Assembly (NCBI GenBank): GCA_003263845.1
Contig: JYJN01000007.1
Location: 1 to 50,878 of the forward strand
DNA: 50,878 bases
Direction of reading: 5' to 3'
DNA from: Vibrio aestivus
GTDB lineage: Bacteria > Pseudomonadota > Gammaproteobacteria > Enterobacterales > Vibrionaceae
The notes under the pieces were generated by a model. The model did no database searches and was not told where the DNA came from. It saw only the letters and a list, made by a program, of their open reading frames with translations. Below, piece after piece: positions 1 through 8,740 of this stretch (within the stretch, counting starts at the first letter, position 1; every line of letters begins with the position of its first letter). A program made the translations under genes and the position numbers.

Positions 1-1099
1 GTTGGTTCCGTGGCGGATTGGCCATGGCCTCGGTGGTGGCGTGTATGATGTTCGCTGCGCTGTCGGGCTCGTCTCCGGCTACCGTCGTTGCTATCGGTAG
101 TATCGTGATTGCCGGTATGGTGCGAAATGGCTACTCCAAAGAGTTCGCGTCTGGCGTTATCTGTAATGCAGGTACTTTAGGCATTTTGATCCCACCATCC
201 ATTGTTATGGTGGTTTACGCCGCGGCAACTGATGTGTCGGTTGGGCGTATGTTCCTTGGTGGGGTCATTCCTGGTTTACTCGCGGGAGTGATGTTGATGA
301 TTGCTATCTATATCGCCGCTCGCGTTAAGAACTTGCCCGCTCAACCGTTTGTTGGCTGGGGAGAGGTATTTGCTTCTGCGAAAGATGCGAGCTGGGGTTT
401 GCTACTCATCGTTATCATTCTAGGTGGTATTTACGGTGGTATTTTTACGCCAACAGAAGCCGCTGCGGTTGCTGCGGTGTATTCGTTCTTTATCGCAAAC
501 TTCATATACAAAGATATGGGTCCGTTCGCGGATAAAGAGAATCGCAAGCCAGCATTGATTAAAGCGATTCAAACGCTGTTTCATAAAGATACCAAGCACA
601 CACTATATGAAGCGGGCAAGCTGACGATTATGCTGCTGTTCATCATTGCGAATGCATTGATCCTTAAACACGTACTGACGGAAGAGCGTATCCCGCAGAT
701 GATCACTGAGTCAATGTTGTCGGCAGGGCTTGGGCCAATCACTTTCTTGATCGTGGTGAACTTACTTCTATTGATTGGGGGCAGTTCATGGAGCCGTCTG
801 GTCTGTTGATCATCGTTGCACCACTCGTCTTCCCAATCGCAATTGCACTGGGCATCGACCCTATTCACTTAGGCATTATGATGGTAGTGAACATGGAGAT
901 AGGCATGATTACGCCACCTGTGGGGCTTAACCTGTTCGTGACCGCTGGGGTTGCTAAGATGTCGATGATGAATGTGGTGAAGGCAGCTCTGCCTTGGGTG
1001 GGCGTCATGTTCCTGTTCTTAATCATCGTGACCTATGTACCTTGGGTGTCGACTTGGTTACCAACCTTGTTGATGGGGCCAGAGATCATCACGAAGTAA
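1..1099 (+). CDS. dctM: TRAP transporter large permease DctM (5' partial, frameshifted)
   Basis: This is the large, multi-pass membrane subunit of a TRAP transporter that takes up C4-dicarboxylates using an ion gradient. The reading frame is already open at the left edge (WFRGGLAMAS), so the N-terminus lies outside. The visible part is strongly hydrophobic, with the family-like stretches SGSSPATVVAIGSI and GTLGILIPPSIVMVVYA. The frame breaks in a G5 run at 777-781. Adding one G gives LLLIGGQFMEPSG and joins the two halves, so a lost base is likely. The gene ends 22 bases before a terminator. Its usual partners dctP and dctQ should lie to the left. The regulators dctD and dctB lie about 10 kb to the right, beyond a haem locus. 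The specific substrate is inferred from that regulator pair and from Vibrio gene order. Confidence 0.88.
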
Positions 1100-1120
1100 T
1101 AAAATTTCTTCATCAAAAAC

Positions 1121-1155
1121 AAAGCCCAGCATTTGCTGGGCTTTCAATTTTTTAG
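1121..1155. terminator. Bidirectional terminator between dctM and hutD
   Basis: A perfect 10-bp stem (1121-1130 with 1135-1144) has a 4-base loop. It is followed by CAATTTTTT on the plus strand and by GTTTTTG on the minus strand. It sits between two convergent genes and can serve both. Confidence 0.85.
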
Positions 1156-1186
1156 AGTATTTTTTAGTGTGCGCAGTAGAGCGGGA

Positions 1187-2016
1187 TTAATTGGCGACCA
1201 CTACCGGACGTTGAGATTGAGGGTGGGGCATTATTGTTACTTCATGGTGATACACTTCAGCGATAGTTTGACTAGTCAAAGCATCGCTTGGGCGACCATC
1301 CATAACAATCTCCCCTTGGTTCAGGATCATGATGCGATCGGCATACTGCGCGGCTAAGTTTAGATCATGAAGAACCGCAATGACGGTAGCACCATCGTGA
1401 GCCAGCTTTTTGGCTAGGGACAGCGTGCTGTGCTGATGCTGCAAATCCAATGCAGAGGTCGGCTCGTCGAGTAGCAAGATTTTGTTGTCACTACTTTGCG
1501 CCGTTTGGGTCAGCACACGAGCAAAATGTACTCGCTGTTTTTCGCCGCCAGAGAGACTCGGATAACTACGATGACTTAACTTATCAACACCAACCGCTTC
1601 CATGTTGCTCTCTACCACTAACTCTAGCGCTTGTTTACCCAGAGAGAGGCCGATGCTACCAAGTTCGACCACTTCCTGAGCCGTAAAATTAAACGATAGC
1701 GAACTGTGTTGGGGCAGTGCGGAAAGGTGCCTTGCGAGTTGCTCTGGCTGCCAATCTGCGCTTGTGCGGCCGAAAATCTTGGTTCTGCCGTAGTGTTCAC
1801 TTCGCCAGTAATGGTTTTAAGCAGGGTACTTTTTCCTGCGCCATTAGGGCCGAGTAAAACGGTAAATTCGCCGCGCGAGAATTGGGTGGTGATGTTCTCT
1901 ATGATCGAGCGCCCGTTGATTCTTGCTGCAACGTCTTCTAATTGAATTGAGTCGCTCCCTTTGAAGTCCCCAATACTGACTGCACTTGCTTTTGAACGAT
2001 TCCAAAAATCCATCAT
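1187..2016 (-). CDS. hutD: Haem ABC transporter ATP-binding protein HutD/HmuV (frameshifted)
   Basis: This is the cytoplasmic ATPase that powers haem import through the HutC permease. The N-terminal part has the Walker A motif GPNGAGKST. The C-terminal part has the ABC signature LSGGEKQRV, the Walker B motif ILLLDEPTSALD and the switch histidine in VLHDLN. The two parts are in different frames. Adding one base at the CC at 1788-1789 restores a continuous sequence through TGRTKIFGRTSADWQPEQL, which fits HmuV proteins. The start ATG at 2016 overlaps the stop of hutC, so translation is probably coupled. It is the last gene of the tonB-exbB-exbD-hutB-hutC-hutD run. The break is most likely a sequencing error. 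Confidence 0.88.
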
Positions 2017-3055
2017 TACAACCTACCTTTTTGCTTAATGAGCAAACCAATGAAAAATGGCGCGCCAAGAAGGGCGGTCACAATCCTACCGGCATATCTA
2101 GCGGGGCAACGACGGTTCGTGCAAGCATATCTGCAATGAGAAGTAGCAATGCCCCTAATAATAAGCTGACAGGTAGCAAGCTTTTGTAATTCGGTCCAAC
2201 CAACATTCTGGCTAGGTGAGGGACGATGAGGCCAATAAAGCCAATCATCCCCGCGAGAGCCACGGTGACCCCAACGCCTGCGGCAGCTAAAACAATCAGG
2301 CGGCGTTTTTAGATTTTGAACATTGATACCCATGTGTCTTGCTTCTGACTCACCTAATAACATCGCATTGAGCTTGTTAGCGTCACGGTAGTAGGCAATG
2401 AAGAGAACGATCAGTGTTACAAACGCCAGACCCAGTGCGTTAGTGTTAGCGCCGGCTAAAGACCCCATAGTCCAAAGCGACAAATCTCGTAGAGCCTGAT
2501 CGTCAGCAAAATAATTGAGTAGTCCAAGCGCAGCCCCTGCAAGAGCGGCAATGGCAACCCCAGCCAAAAGCATCATAGAAACAGACGTGCCATTGGCGGT
2601 ACTGCCTAATCGATAAACCAGAAATGTCACCACAATACCGCCAATACACGCGAAAACAGGTACGGTTCCAAGAACAAGTAATAGTGGATAATTGACCGCT
2701 AAATCTGCAAACACAACTATGGCTATGGCAGCGCTAGTGCAGCGCCAGACGACACACCAATGATCCCCGGATCGGCTAAGGGATTTCGGAACAGGCCCTG
2801 CATTACCGCGCCACTGATCGCCAAAATCCCACCGACGGCAATGGCAAGTAGAGTTCGTGGCAAGCGTACTTGCTGAATGATCATCTCAACATGCGGGGGG
2901 AGTATGTCTTGCTGAGATGGAATGAGCGACTGCAAACTGTCGGAGAAACTGATGTTCATTGGCCCAACCGACAGTGACGCAATCATAGCGCCATAGAGCA
3001 GTACGGCGGCAATAACACATAAACTGCGTGTGCTGAGAATTCTTGTTGTTGTCAT
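2016..3055 (-). CDS. hutC: Haem ABC transporter permease HutC/HmuU (three frameshifts)
   Basis: This inner-membrane permease of the FecCD/BtuC family forms the channel for haem taken from HutB. The sequence is hydrophobic throughout and has the family motifs [47 protein letters not shown] and LPVSLLLGA. The frame breaks three times: a lost base near 2732 (before [11 protein letters not shown]), an extra base in the T5 run at 2306-2310, and a lost base at 2095-2096 ([16 protein letters not shown]). After correction the protein is about 345 residues, the usual family size. It lies 10 bases after hutB and overlaps hutD. Three breaks in one gene could mark a true pseudogene, but neighbouring essential genes show the same kind of error. 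Confidence 0.85.
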
Positions 3056-3065
3056 GAGTCAGTCA

Positions 3066-3941
3066 TTATTGAAGTTGTGTAGATGTTTGTGGTGGTAGCT
3101 GAGAGAAGTCGTTATACAGCTCGTCGGCTAAATCTAAGCTTGCAAGCCCAAGGCCGCCGATGATGGCGCTGCCGTGAATCGGTTTAATGTTTTGATTAGC
3201 GGCTGCAGGTGTCGCTGCCAACAGAGGAAAAGCGCTAATTATGCCATCAAAACCACCTAGTGCGTCCCAAGCTCGGTGTGTGACAAGAAGATAGTCTGGT
3301 TGCATGTCAACGATAGCTTCTGCGGACACGGATTTGTATGACTGTAAGTGATCATAAGCTGGGTTAGTGCCGCCCGCGAGCGAGATGATGGTGTCGATTG
3401 TAGTGTTGCGTCCCGCAATGGTGGCAGGGCGACCTTTGCTTAACATCGCGAACATCACTTTTGGTGGCTGTTCGATGTGGCGCTGACTCATGCGTTCGAG
3501 AATGTCTTTTAACTCAGTTTTCAAAATCGAGGCTTCTTCTTGGGTACCTGTTAATGAGGCGATGGCATCAATTCGTTCAAATAGGTCAACTTGTGAGTCG
3601 CCGGACGGGACCGTTTCTACCTCGATACCTGCGCTATCGAGCAACTGGAGTGTCGCATCTGGACCCATTTCATGAGAGCCAACGATGTGAGTAGGATTAA
3701 GAGACATTAAACCTTCGGCAGAAAGCTGTCTGTGGTAGCCCACTTGAGGGAGCTCGTTATCTTGATTGAACGACTTACTGGTCACATCAACTGCAATCAA
3801 TTGGTCTTGAGCACCCAAAGCGAAAATGAGTTCAGTGATACTTGAACCTGCACTAATGATTCGATTCTCTTCCGGTGTATTTGCCATTGCATTAGGCAGG
3901 TTAACTAAAGTGAGCATAAGGGCTAAAAGGCGAGTTTTCAT
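3066..3941 (-). CDS. hutB: Periplasmic haem-binding protein HutB/HmuT
   Basis: This protein carries haem across the periplasm to the HutC-HutD transporter. A signal peptide covers about residues 1-20, ending NAMA. The mature part is a type III periplasmic binding fold with RIISAGSSITELIFALGA near the start and GYHRQLSAEGLMSLNP after it. Tyr69 in VGYHRQLS corresponds to the tyrosine that ligates haem in HmuT/ShuT-type proteins. The length of 291 residues is normal and the frame is intact. The start overlaps the stop of exbD by an ATGA, so the two are translationally coupled. The order exbD-hutB-hutC-hutD matches that known in Vibrio cholerae. Confidence 0.92.
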   Translation of the reverse strand: MKTRLLALMLTLVNLPNAMANTPEENRIISAGSSITELIFALGAQDQLIAVDVTSKSFNQDNELPQVGYHRQLSAEGLMSLNPTHIVGSHEMGPDATLQLLDSAGIEVETVPSGDSQVDLFERIDAIASLTGTQEEASILKTELKDILERMSQRHIEQPPKVMFAMLSKGRPATIAGRNTTIDTIISLAGGTNPAYDHLQSYKSVSAEAIVDMQPDYLLVTHRAWDALGGFDGIISAFPLLAATPAAANQNIKPIHGSAIIGGLGLASLDLADELYNDFSQLPPQTSTQLQ

Positions 3942-4360
3942 AGTGGTCGCTCCATGACGATATTGGTGGCTGGAATATTGTGTTGTTGAAGAAATCCAAT
4001 CAGTTTGAGCATGAGCTCCACCCGAGAATCTTTATCGGCAACGATAACGACAGGGCGATCACTGTTTTCTTTATGGGTATTGGCCAGTGTTGAGGCGAAC
4101 TCTTCCCAGTTGTCATACTGAGTGCCATCAATAGCCCAAGGTTGAGATGCGTTGTTAAGAATGCCGATTGAGATGACATTCTCCGTCGGTTGGCTCAACT
4201 GGGTCTCTTGTTCTGCTTTAGGGATCTCAACGTCCAATGTATGAACCGAGACGTTGGCCGTGAGTAGCAAAAACACCATCACGATGAAGATGATATCGAG
4301 CATCGGTGTTAAGTCGGGCTTGAAGCTCTCATCGGTGAACTGACTCTGAGAATGAATCAT
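3938..4360 (-). CDS. exbD: TonB energy-transduction protein ExbD
   Basis: ExbD is a small inner-membrane protein that works with ExbB to harness the proton motive force for TonB. It has one membrane segment near residues 19-38 with an aspartate at position 22 (DLTPMLDII). This matches the proton-path aspartate known in ExbD (Asp25 in E. coli). The rest is a periplasmic domain. The length of 140 residues is typical. Its start shares bases with the stop of exbB and its stop overlaps the start of hutB, so the three appear co-translated. Its place beside tonB and the hut genes ties it to haem uptake (the TonB1 system of Vibrio). Confidence 0.92.
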   Translation of the reverse strand: MIHSQSQFTDESFKPDLTPMLDIIFIVMVFLLLTANVSVHTLDVEIPKAEQETQLSQPTENVISIGILNNASQPWAIDGTQYDNWEEFASTLANTHKENSDRPVVIVADKDSRVELMLKLIGFLQQHNIPATNIVMERPL

Positions 4361-5043
4361 TACACGACCTCTTCGGTTGCGAGCGTGTTCACGGCAATCT
4401 GCTTGGTGTCTGGATCGATAATGACGCCTTCAATGTGAAGGTTACTGTGATTAAGCGTGTACTCAATCTTGGCCAGTGTTTTTTCCACCCACATGGTCAG
4501 TAGCTGTGATCCCGTGATCGCAGGTAGGGCAATCAGTAAGCCTGCTGCGGTAGTGGTCATGGCCAGTCCAAGGCCTTCTGCCAATACTGATGGAGAAATG
4601 GCACCAGACATATCCGTGATGCCAGAGAACATTTCCATTAAACCTAACACGGTGCCAAGAAGTCCAACTAACGGGCTAACCACGCCTATCACAGACAGTA
4701 AACGAATTCCGGTTCGAAACTGTTGGCGATTCTTGAACAACCAAATACTCACCGCTTCTTCTCGTAGTGGTTTGGTGAAGTGGCGGTGACTCAATAGCAT
4801 TCGCATCGATTGATGAATCAGCTTCTTTCCTGATACTTCACTTTGAATAAAATCGTCGACGTCTTTCGCGTTGGTCAGATCTAGCTGATGGATGCGCTTA
4901 AGAATTTGATGGGTGTGAGTGCGGCCATTTATGAGCATATAGAGTGTTCGTTCAATGAGAATGACTAGAGTCAGGACAGAAAGCGTCATCAAAGGCCAGG
5001 TCATAATGCCGAGTTGGCTATGAATAGTAGTGATCAATTGCAT
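4360..5043 (-). CDS. exbB: TonB energy-transduction protein ExbB
   Basis: ExbB is the multi-pass inner-membrane partner of ExbD and TonB and belongs to the MotA/TolQ/ExbB family. I see three hydrophobic segments: near residues 13-33, around IGVVSPLVGLLGTVLGLMEM (about 118-140), and a third at LAMTTTAAGLLIALPAITGS. The segment with PLVGLLGTVLGL is the diagnostic family motif. At 227 residues it is of normal length for Vibrio ExbB1. It begins 5 bases after the end of tonB and overlaps exbD. The frame is intact. Confidence 0.92.
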   Translation of the reverse strand: MQLITTIHSQLGIMTWPLMTLSVLTLVILIERTLYMLINGRTHTHQILKRIHQLDLTNAKDVDDFIQSEVSGKKLIHQSMRMLLSHRHFTKPLREEAVSIWLFKNRQQFRTGIRLLSVIGVVSPLVGLLGTVLGLMEMFSGITDMSGAISPSVLAEGLGLAMTTTAAGLLIALPAITGSQLLTMWVEKTLAKIEYTLNHSNLHIEGVIIDPDTKQIAVNTLATEEVV

Positions 5044-5048
5044 TGCGA

Positions 5049-5948
5049 TTATCTTAGTTTGAAATTAATTGGGATATGAACGCGGTGCGCAACCGCGATT
5101 CCGTCTTCCAGGCGGCGAGAAAATTGCCATTCTTTTATGGTTTTAAGTGCCCGTTCATCAAGAATTTGGTGCCCGCTTGATTGAATGAGATTTTGTTTAA
5201 TCTGTTTACCTTCTTCGTCGAGCCATACCTCGATCACGGCCTTGCCTTGGAAGCCACGTTTCTTCGCCAGTTTTGGATAACTCACTGGAGTGGGCTTTGC
5301 GCTAAATGTTGGTTTGCTAACCAGTTTGGGTTGTTGCGCTGGCTGTGGGACCGAAGCCATCTGTGCCGGCTCATCCAAAGTAGGCTTTACTGTCTCGAGG
5401 GGTTTCTCGTTACTTTGCTTTGTAGGCGTTGGTTTTTGCCTCACCACCTTGGAAACAGAAGTTTTAAAAGCATCAGCATCAGCATCAGAGGCTTTTGCTG
5501 TGGTTATTTTTCTCTCAGTAACTGCCTGTTCTGCTTTTGAATTTTTGACATCTGGCTTTGCAGGTACGGGGCGATCTTGCTTAAGTGTTTCAAGTTTAGG
5601 TGTCTCAATATTTGGGGTCTCAGTCTTTGGTGTTTTTAGAGTCGTTTGGTTAGGCGTTGTGGAAGAGGTAGACACTTTTTTTGAAACAACGGGTTCGACC
5701 GTTGATTTGCTTTCTTCTGTGAAGGGTTCTTCGACTGTTTTCTCTACTTCTCGCTCAATCACTTTCTCAGTAATTTTGGGCTCATTGATGGGCCTAGCGT
5801 ACGCACTCGCCATGAGCTGAATCTGCACCGCGTTAGCGCCCTGATCCAAGGAGATATTAATCTCTTGATTTTCAGGTATATAAGACAGCACGTAGATATG
5901 TATCAAACATGCAACTAGAACGGAAATGAGATAGCGTGAGTGTTTCAT
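5049..5948 (-). CDS. tonB: Energy transducer TonB (TonB1-type)
   Basis: TonB spans the periplasm and passes energy from ExbB-ExbD to outer-membrane receptors. The N-terminal anchor is near residues 7-24. A long stretch rich in Lys, Pro, Glu and Thr (about 55-215) contains the near-repeats TPKTETPNIETPKLETLKQD. The C-terminal domain starts at VSYPKLAKKRGFQGKAVIEV and ends IPINFKLR, typical for TonB. At 299 residues it is longer than the V. cholerae TonB1 I remember (about 244), mainly because of the linker. It is the first gene of the minus-strand haem operon. Its upstream region carries a probable Fur site. Confidence 0.9.
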   Translation of the reverse strand: MKHSRYLISVLVACLIHIYVLSYIPENQEINISLDQGANAVQIQLMASAYARPINEPKITEKVIEREVEKTVEEPFTEESKSTVEPVVSKKVSTSSTTPNQTTLKTPKTETPNIETPKLETLKQDRPVPAKPDVKNSKAEQAVTERKITTAKASDADADAFKTSVSKVVRQKPTPTKQSNEKPLETVKPTLDEPAQMASVPQPAQQPKLVSKPTFSAKPTPVSYPKLAKKRGFQGKAVIEVWLDEEGKQIKQNLIQSSGHQILDERALKTIKEWQFSRRLEDGIAVAHRVHIPINFKLR

Positions 5949-5997
5949 CGTTGAGAATTGGCAGAGTAATTTGCGTTGTTGAGTGCATTATCCACCA

Positions 5998-6030
5998 AAT
6001 GAGAATGAGATCAAATTTCATTTGCATTTG
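5998..6030. promoter_or_regulatory. Probable Fur-binding site between tonB and hutW
   Basis: The A+T-rich stretch AAATGAGAATGAGATC followed by AAATTTCATTTGCATTT resembles overlapping Fur half-sites of the GAGAATGA type, arranged as an imperfect inverted repeat. It lies in the divergent control region of two haem gene sets known to be iron-regulated in Vibrio. The match to the 19-bp consensus is imperfect, so exact limits are uncertain. Confidence 0.55.
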
Positions 6031-6143
6031 TATTTTCGTTGGATAATATATCGAGCAAATACTCATTACCAAGGGGAGTTGGATGAAAGTGCTGTTTTGA
6101 GAGGTTTTCTCAGGTTCGAGGCACAGAATCCTTTCCTATCCGT

Positions 6144-7488
6144 ATGCATCAGGTTGTTTTCGATCGCTCAGACGAGCAAATAGTAGGTAAGCACACCCCA
6201 GATCCGCTCCGTTATGCGTTTAGCGGTAAACGTGGGCCTCATGCGGGTGGTGCTATGTCACCTGTTCCCCTCCACTTGTTCAAAAGACATTAAGTGACGC
6301 TTTCCTGCTTTCGGGAAAAAAAGGCAATCGATGTTTGTACATCCATATCCCGTTTTGTCGCGTCCGATGCACTTATTGCAACTTCTTCCAATATGCCTCT
6401 AGCAAAAGCTTAATTGCGGACTACTTCACCGCGCTTGTTAAAGAGCTTAAGTTCAAAGCGGCTCAACCTTGGACGCAGAGTTATCCATTCCAAGCGGTTT
6501 ATGTAGGGGGAGGAACGCCAACGGATTTGAGCGCTGATCAAATGCTGACTTTGGGAAAACTGATTCGTGAACACTTTCCCCTAGCTCCAGATTGTGAAAT
6601 TACGCTTGAGGCCGAGTGAATCGCTTTGATGCGGGTAAGTTCGAATCGGCACTGGAAGGTGGTTTCAACCGATTTTCTTTGGGTGTGCAAAGTTTCAATA
6701 CCAAGGTTCGCCGGGCCGCTAAGCGTTTGGACGACGGTGATGTTGTGATGACCACCTTGCAGAAAATGGTCAGTTACAACGCGGCTCCCATCGTCATCGA
6801 TTTGATGTATGGATTGCCTTATCAAACGCTTGAAAATTGGCAACAGGATCTTGAAAGCTATCTCGAATCGGGCGTTGATGGTGTGGATTTGTATCAATTA
6901 ATTGAAATGCAAAACCTCCCTATGGCTCGCCTTGTCGAGCAAGGAAAACTACCTGAACCTGCAGAAACCGCCGTTAAAGCGTCCATGTATGAAGTGGGCG
7001 TTAACTTTATGGCGATGCACCATCAAAAAAGGCTCAGTGTGAATCATTGGGCGTCAAGTAATCGTGAGCGAAGCATCTATAACAGTTTAGCCAAAACTGA
7101 TGCACAAGTTCTGCCTTTGGGTGCGGGGGCTGGTGGTAACGTCAATGGTATCAGTACGATGCAAACTCGAGATATGGAAACCTATATTGCCGCTATCGAA
7201 GCCAACGAATTTGCCAGCGCGATGGCTTTTCGTTCACAAGGCTCAGAATCCTTTAACGGCGCTGTTAAAGCCGCTTTCGACAAAGGCGTGCTTTTGAAAA
7301 GAGATTTTTCAGAGTGGTTTGAACGTCTCATGCCACTTTTCAAAGAGTGGGAAAACAGAGGCTTGTGACCATTACACCCTTTGCCGTTTCCCTGACGATG
7401 GCGGGCCAGTTTTGGTCGGTCAATCTAGCAACAAATTTACTGTCAGTCATTTCAGTCGCAAGACAAGGTAGAAGCCGCTGTTTGTTAG
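6144..7488 (+). CDS. hutW: Radical SAM haem-degradation protein HutW (ChuW/HemW-like; frameshifted)
   Basis: HutW belongs to the HemW-like radical SAM family. ChuW/HutW members open the haem ring under anaerobic conditions and release iron. The 4Fe-4S motif is visible as CRVRCTYC after LYIHIPF, and the SAM-binding GGGTP follows. The gene is broken several times. A lost C at 6281 separates the N-terminal part (HTPDPLRYAF) from FQKTLSDAFLLSGKKGNR. A lost base near 6617 gives LEAEVNRFDAG. A lost G near 7368 restores a tail containing SLTMAGQFWSVNLA. An extra T near 7451 is also possible. It would give the natural-looking end QSQDKVEAAVC, with a stop at 7486-7488. Without it the frame runs to 7520. 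The start ATG at 6144 is inferred and lacks a strong ribosome site. Confidence 0.78.
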
Positions 7489-7576
7489 GAACTCGGTCTA
7501 TTAGAAATCCAACTAGTTAAAAGCTCGGTTTGCGAAAACAGGGTCTGTTAAATCGGTGAATACGTTAGGAGCCACC

Positions 7577-8098
7577 ATGTATATCAGCTGTGACCAAGCA
7601 CAAGCAAAAGAAAAAGTGCGTCAAGCGTTAGCGGAAGATTCGGCATCGCCAATCTCTCAAATGTCGGAACAACTCGGGTTGAACGAAGGTGAAATTACCT
7701 TTGTACTGCCAGAAGAGATGGTAGGTCGTGCTGAAGGTCAGCATGCTCAAGCGATACTAGATCAGCTACCGGAATGGGGCAAAGTGACCACGATTGTTCA
7801 TTCATTTGGGTCAATCTTTGAAGCAAAAGCGCGTTTTCCAAAAGGCAAAGTGGCACATGGCTACTACAACTTAATGGGAAAAGAAGGCGAACTTCATGGC
7901 CATTTAAAATTAGATCTCGTGAAACATATTGGCTTTGTAAGTAAGCCATTCCGCAGCATGGAAAGCCACTATATTGGTTTTTTTACCGAGCAGGGTGATT
8001 GCGTATTTAAAGTGTATCTGGGCCGCGACAAAAAGCGTCAATTAATCCCAGAACAAATTGAAGAGTTTAAGAAGATGAGAAAGGAGTACTCAAAATGA
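7577..8098 (+). CDS. hutX: Haem utilisation carrier protein HutX
   Basis: HutX is a cytoplasmic haem-binding protein that hands haem to HutZ (known for V. cholerae). The sequence fits the HutX/ChuX family, with HSFGSIFEAKARFPKGKVAHGYYN, HLKLDLVKHIGFVSKPF and SHYIGFF in order. I chose the ATG at 7577 because AGGAG stands just before it. The frame is open slightly further upstream but without a better ribosome site. The protein is 173 residues and the frame is intact. Its stop overlaps the start of hutZ by an ATGA. Confidence 0.92.
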   Translation: MYISCDQAQAKEKVRQALAEDSASPISQMSEQLGLNEGEITFVLPEEMVGRAEGQHAQAILDQLPEWGKVTTIVHSFGSIFEAKARFPKGKVAHGYYNLMGKEGELHGHLKLDLVKHIGFVSKPFRSMESHYIGFFTEQGDCVFKVYLGRDKKRQLIPEQIEEFKKMRKEYSK

Positions 8099-8664
8099 GC
8101 AGCAGTGAAGCGAGCGCAGAGCAGTTTAAAGAAGCACGCAGAGAGCGATTGCAAAATCGCCTAGAGCCAGAGGTTAGAGCGTTCCGTGATTCGCGCAAAA
8201 CGCTTCAGCTTGCAACGATCAATTCCCAAGGTAAACCTAACGCGACGTATGCACCTTTTGCGTTTGATAATGCGGGCTACTACATCCTTGTCAGCGATAT
8301 TGCTGCGCATGGTAAGAACCTGAAATCTAACCCACAGGTTTCTATCTTATTGGTCGAAGACGAAAGCGAAAGCAAGCAAATGTATGCTCGTAAACGTTTG
8401 ACTTTCGACACCAAAGCAGAATGTGTTGAGAAACAATCAAGCGAGTGGCTAGCGGGAGTTGCTGCACTTAAAGCACGTTTTGGCGACATCATCGACAACC
8501 TAAGCCAATTAAACGATTTCAATTTGTATCGGTTGGTTCCTGAATCAGGCCGATACGTAAAAGGCTTTGGTCAAGCTTTCGAGATCTCAGGTAATGACCT
8601 TCTGGATTTCGTTCACTTGACCGAAGGTCATGTTCAGGCTGAAAAAGAAGCTCTAACCAAATAA
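8095..8664 (+). CDS. hutZ: Haem-degrading protein HutZ
   Basis: HutZ is a dimeric split-barrel protein of the pyridoxamine-oxidase-like fold. It binds haem and degrades it to release iron in the cytoplasm. Visible family features are LATINSQGKPNATYAPFAF near residue 40, DIAAHGKNLKSNPQVSILL, and the C-terminal HLTEGH with His174 and His179. The haem ligand in V. cholerae HutZ is a C-terminal histidine, so one of these is the likely equivalent. The start overlaps the end of hutX, indicating coupled translation. The length of 189 residues is near normal and the frame is intact. Confidence 0.92.
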   Translation: MSSSEASAEQFKEARRERLQNRLEPEVRAFRDSRKTLQLATINSQGKPNATYAPFAFDNAGYYILVSDIAAHGKNLKSNPQVSILLVEDESESKQMYARKRLTFDTKAECVEKQSSEWLAGVAALKARFGDIIDNLSQLNDFNLYRLVPESGRYVKGFGQAFEISGNDLLDFVHLTEGHVQAEKEALTK

Positions 8665-8682
8665 TAAAAAATAATCTCTATT

Positions 8683-8717
8683 TGTACTCACTCCATATTC
8701 GTCGAGATTTGAGTACA
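8683..8717 (+). promoter_or_regulatory. Inverted repeat between hutZ and the haem receptor gene
   Basis: TGTACTCA (8683-8690) and TGAGTACA (8710-8717) form a perfect 8-bp inverted repeat around a 19-base spacer. No T-run follows, so it is not a standard terminator. It could be a small RNA hairpin that sets the relative level of receptor and hutWXZ message, or an operator. Confidence 0.4.
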
Positions 8718-8740
8718 GCAAACTAGGAAAGGAATAATTC

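Noticed and set aside
5290..5820. Open frame of 176 codons opposite tonB
   Set aside because: It is antisense to the low-complexity Lys/Pro/Glu region of tonB, and its Val/Ser/Gly-rich sequence shows no family features.
5983..6183. Possible small gene in the tonB-hutW gap
   Set aside because: It covers the Fur-like site and promoter region, and it conflicts with the likely hutW N-terminus in another frame.
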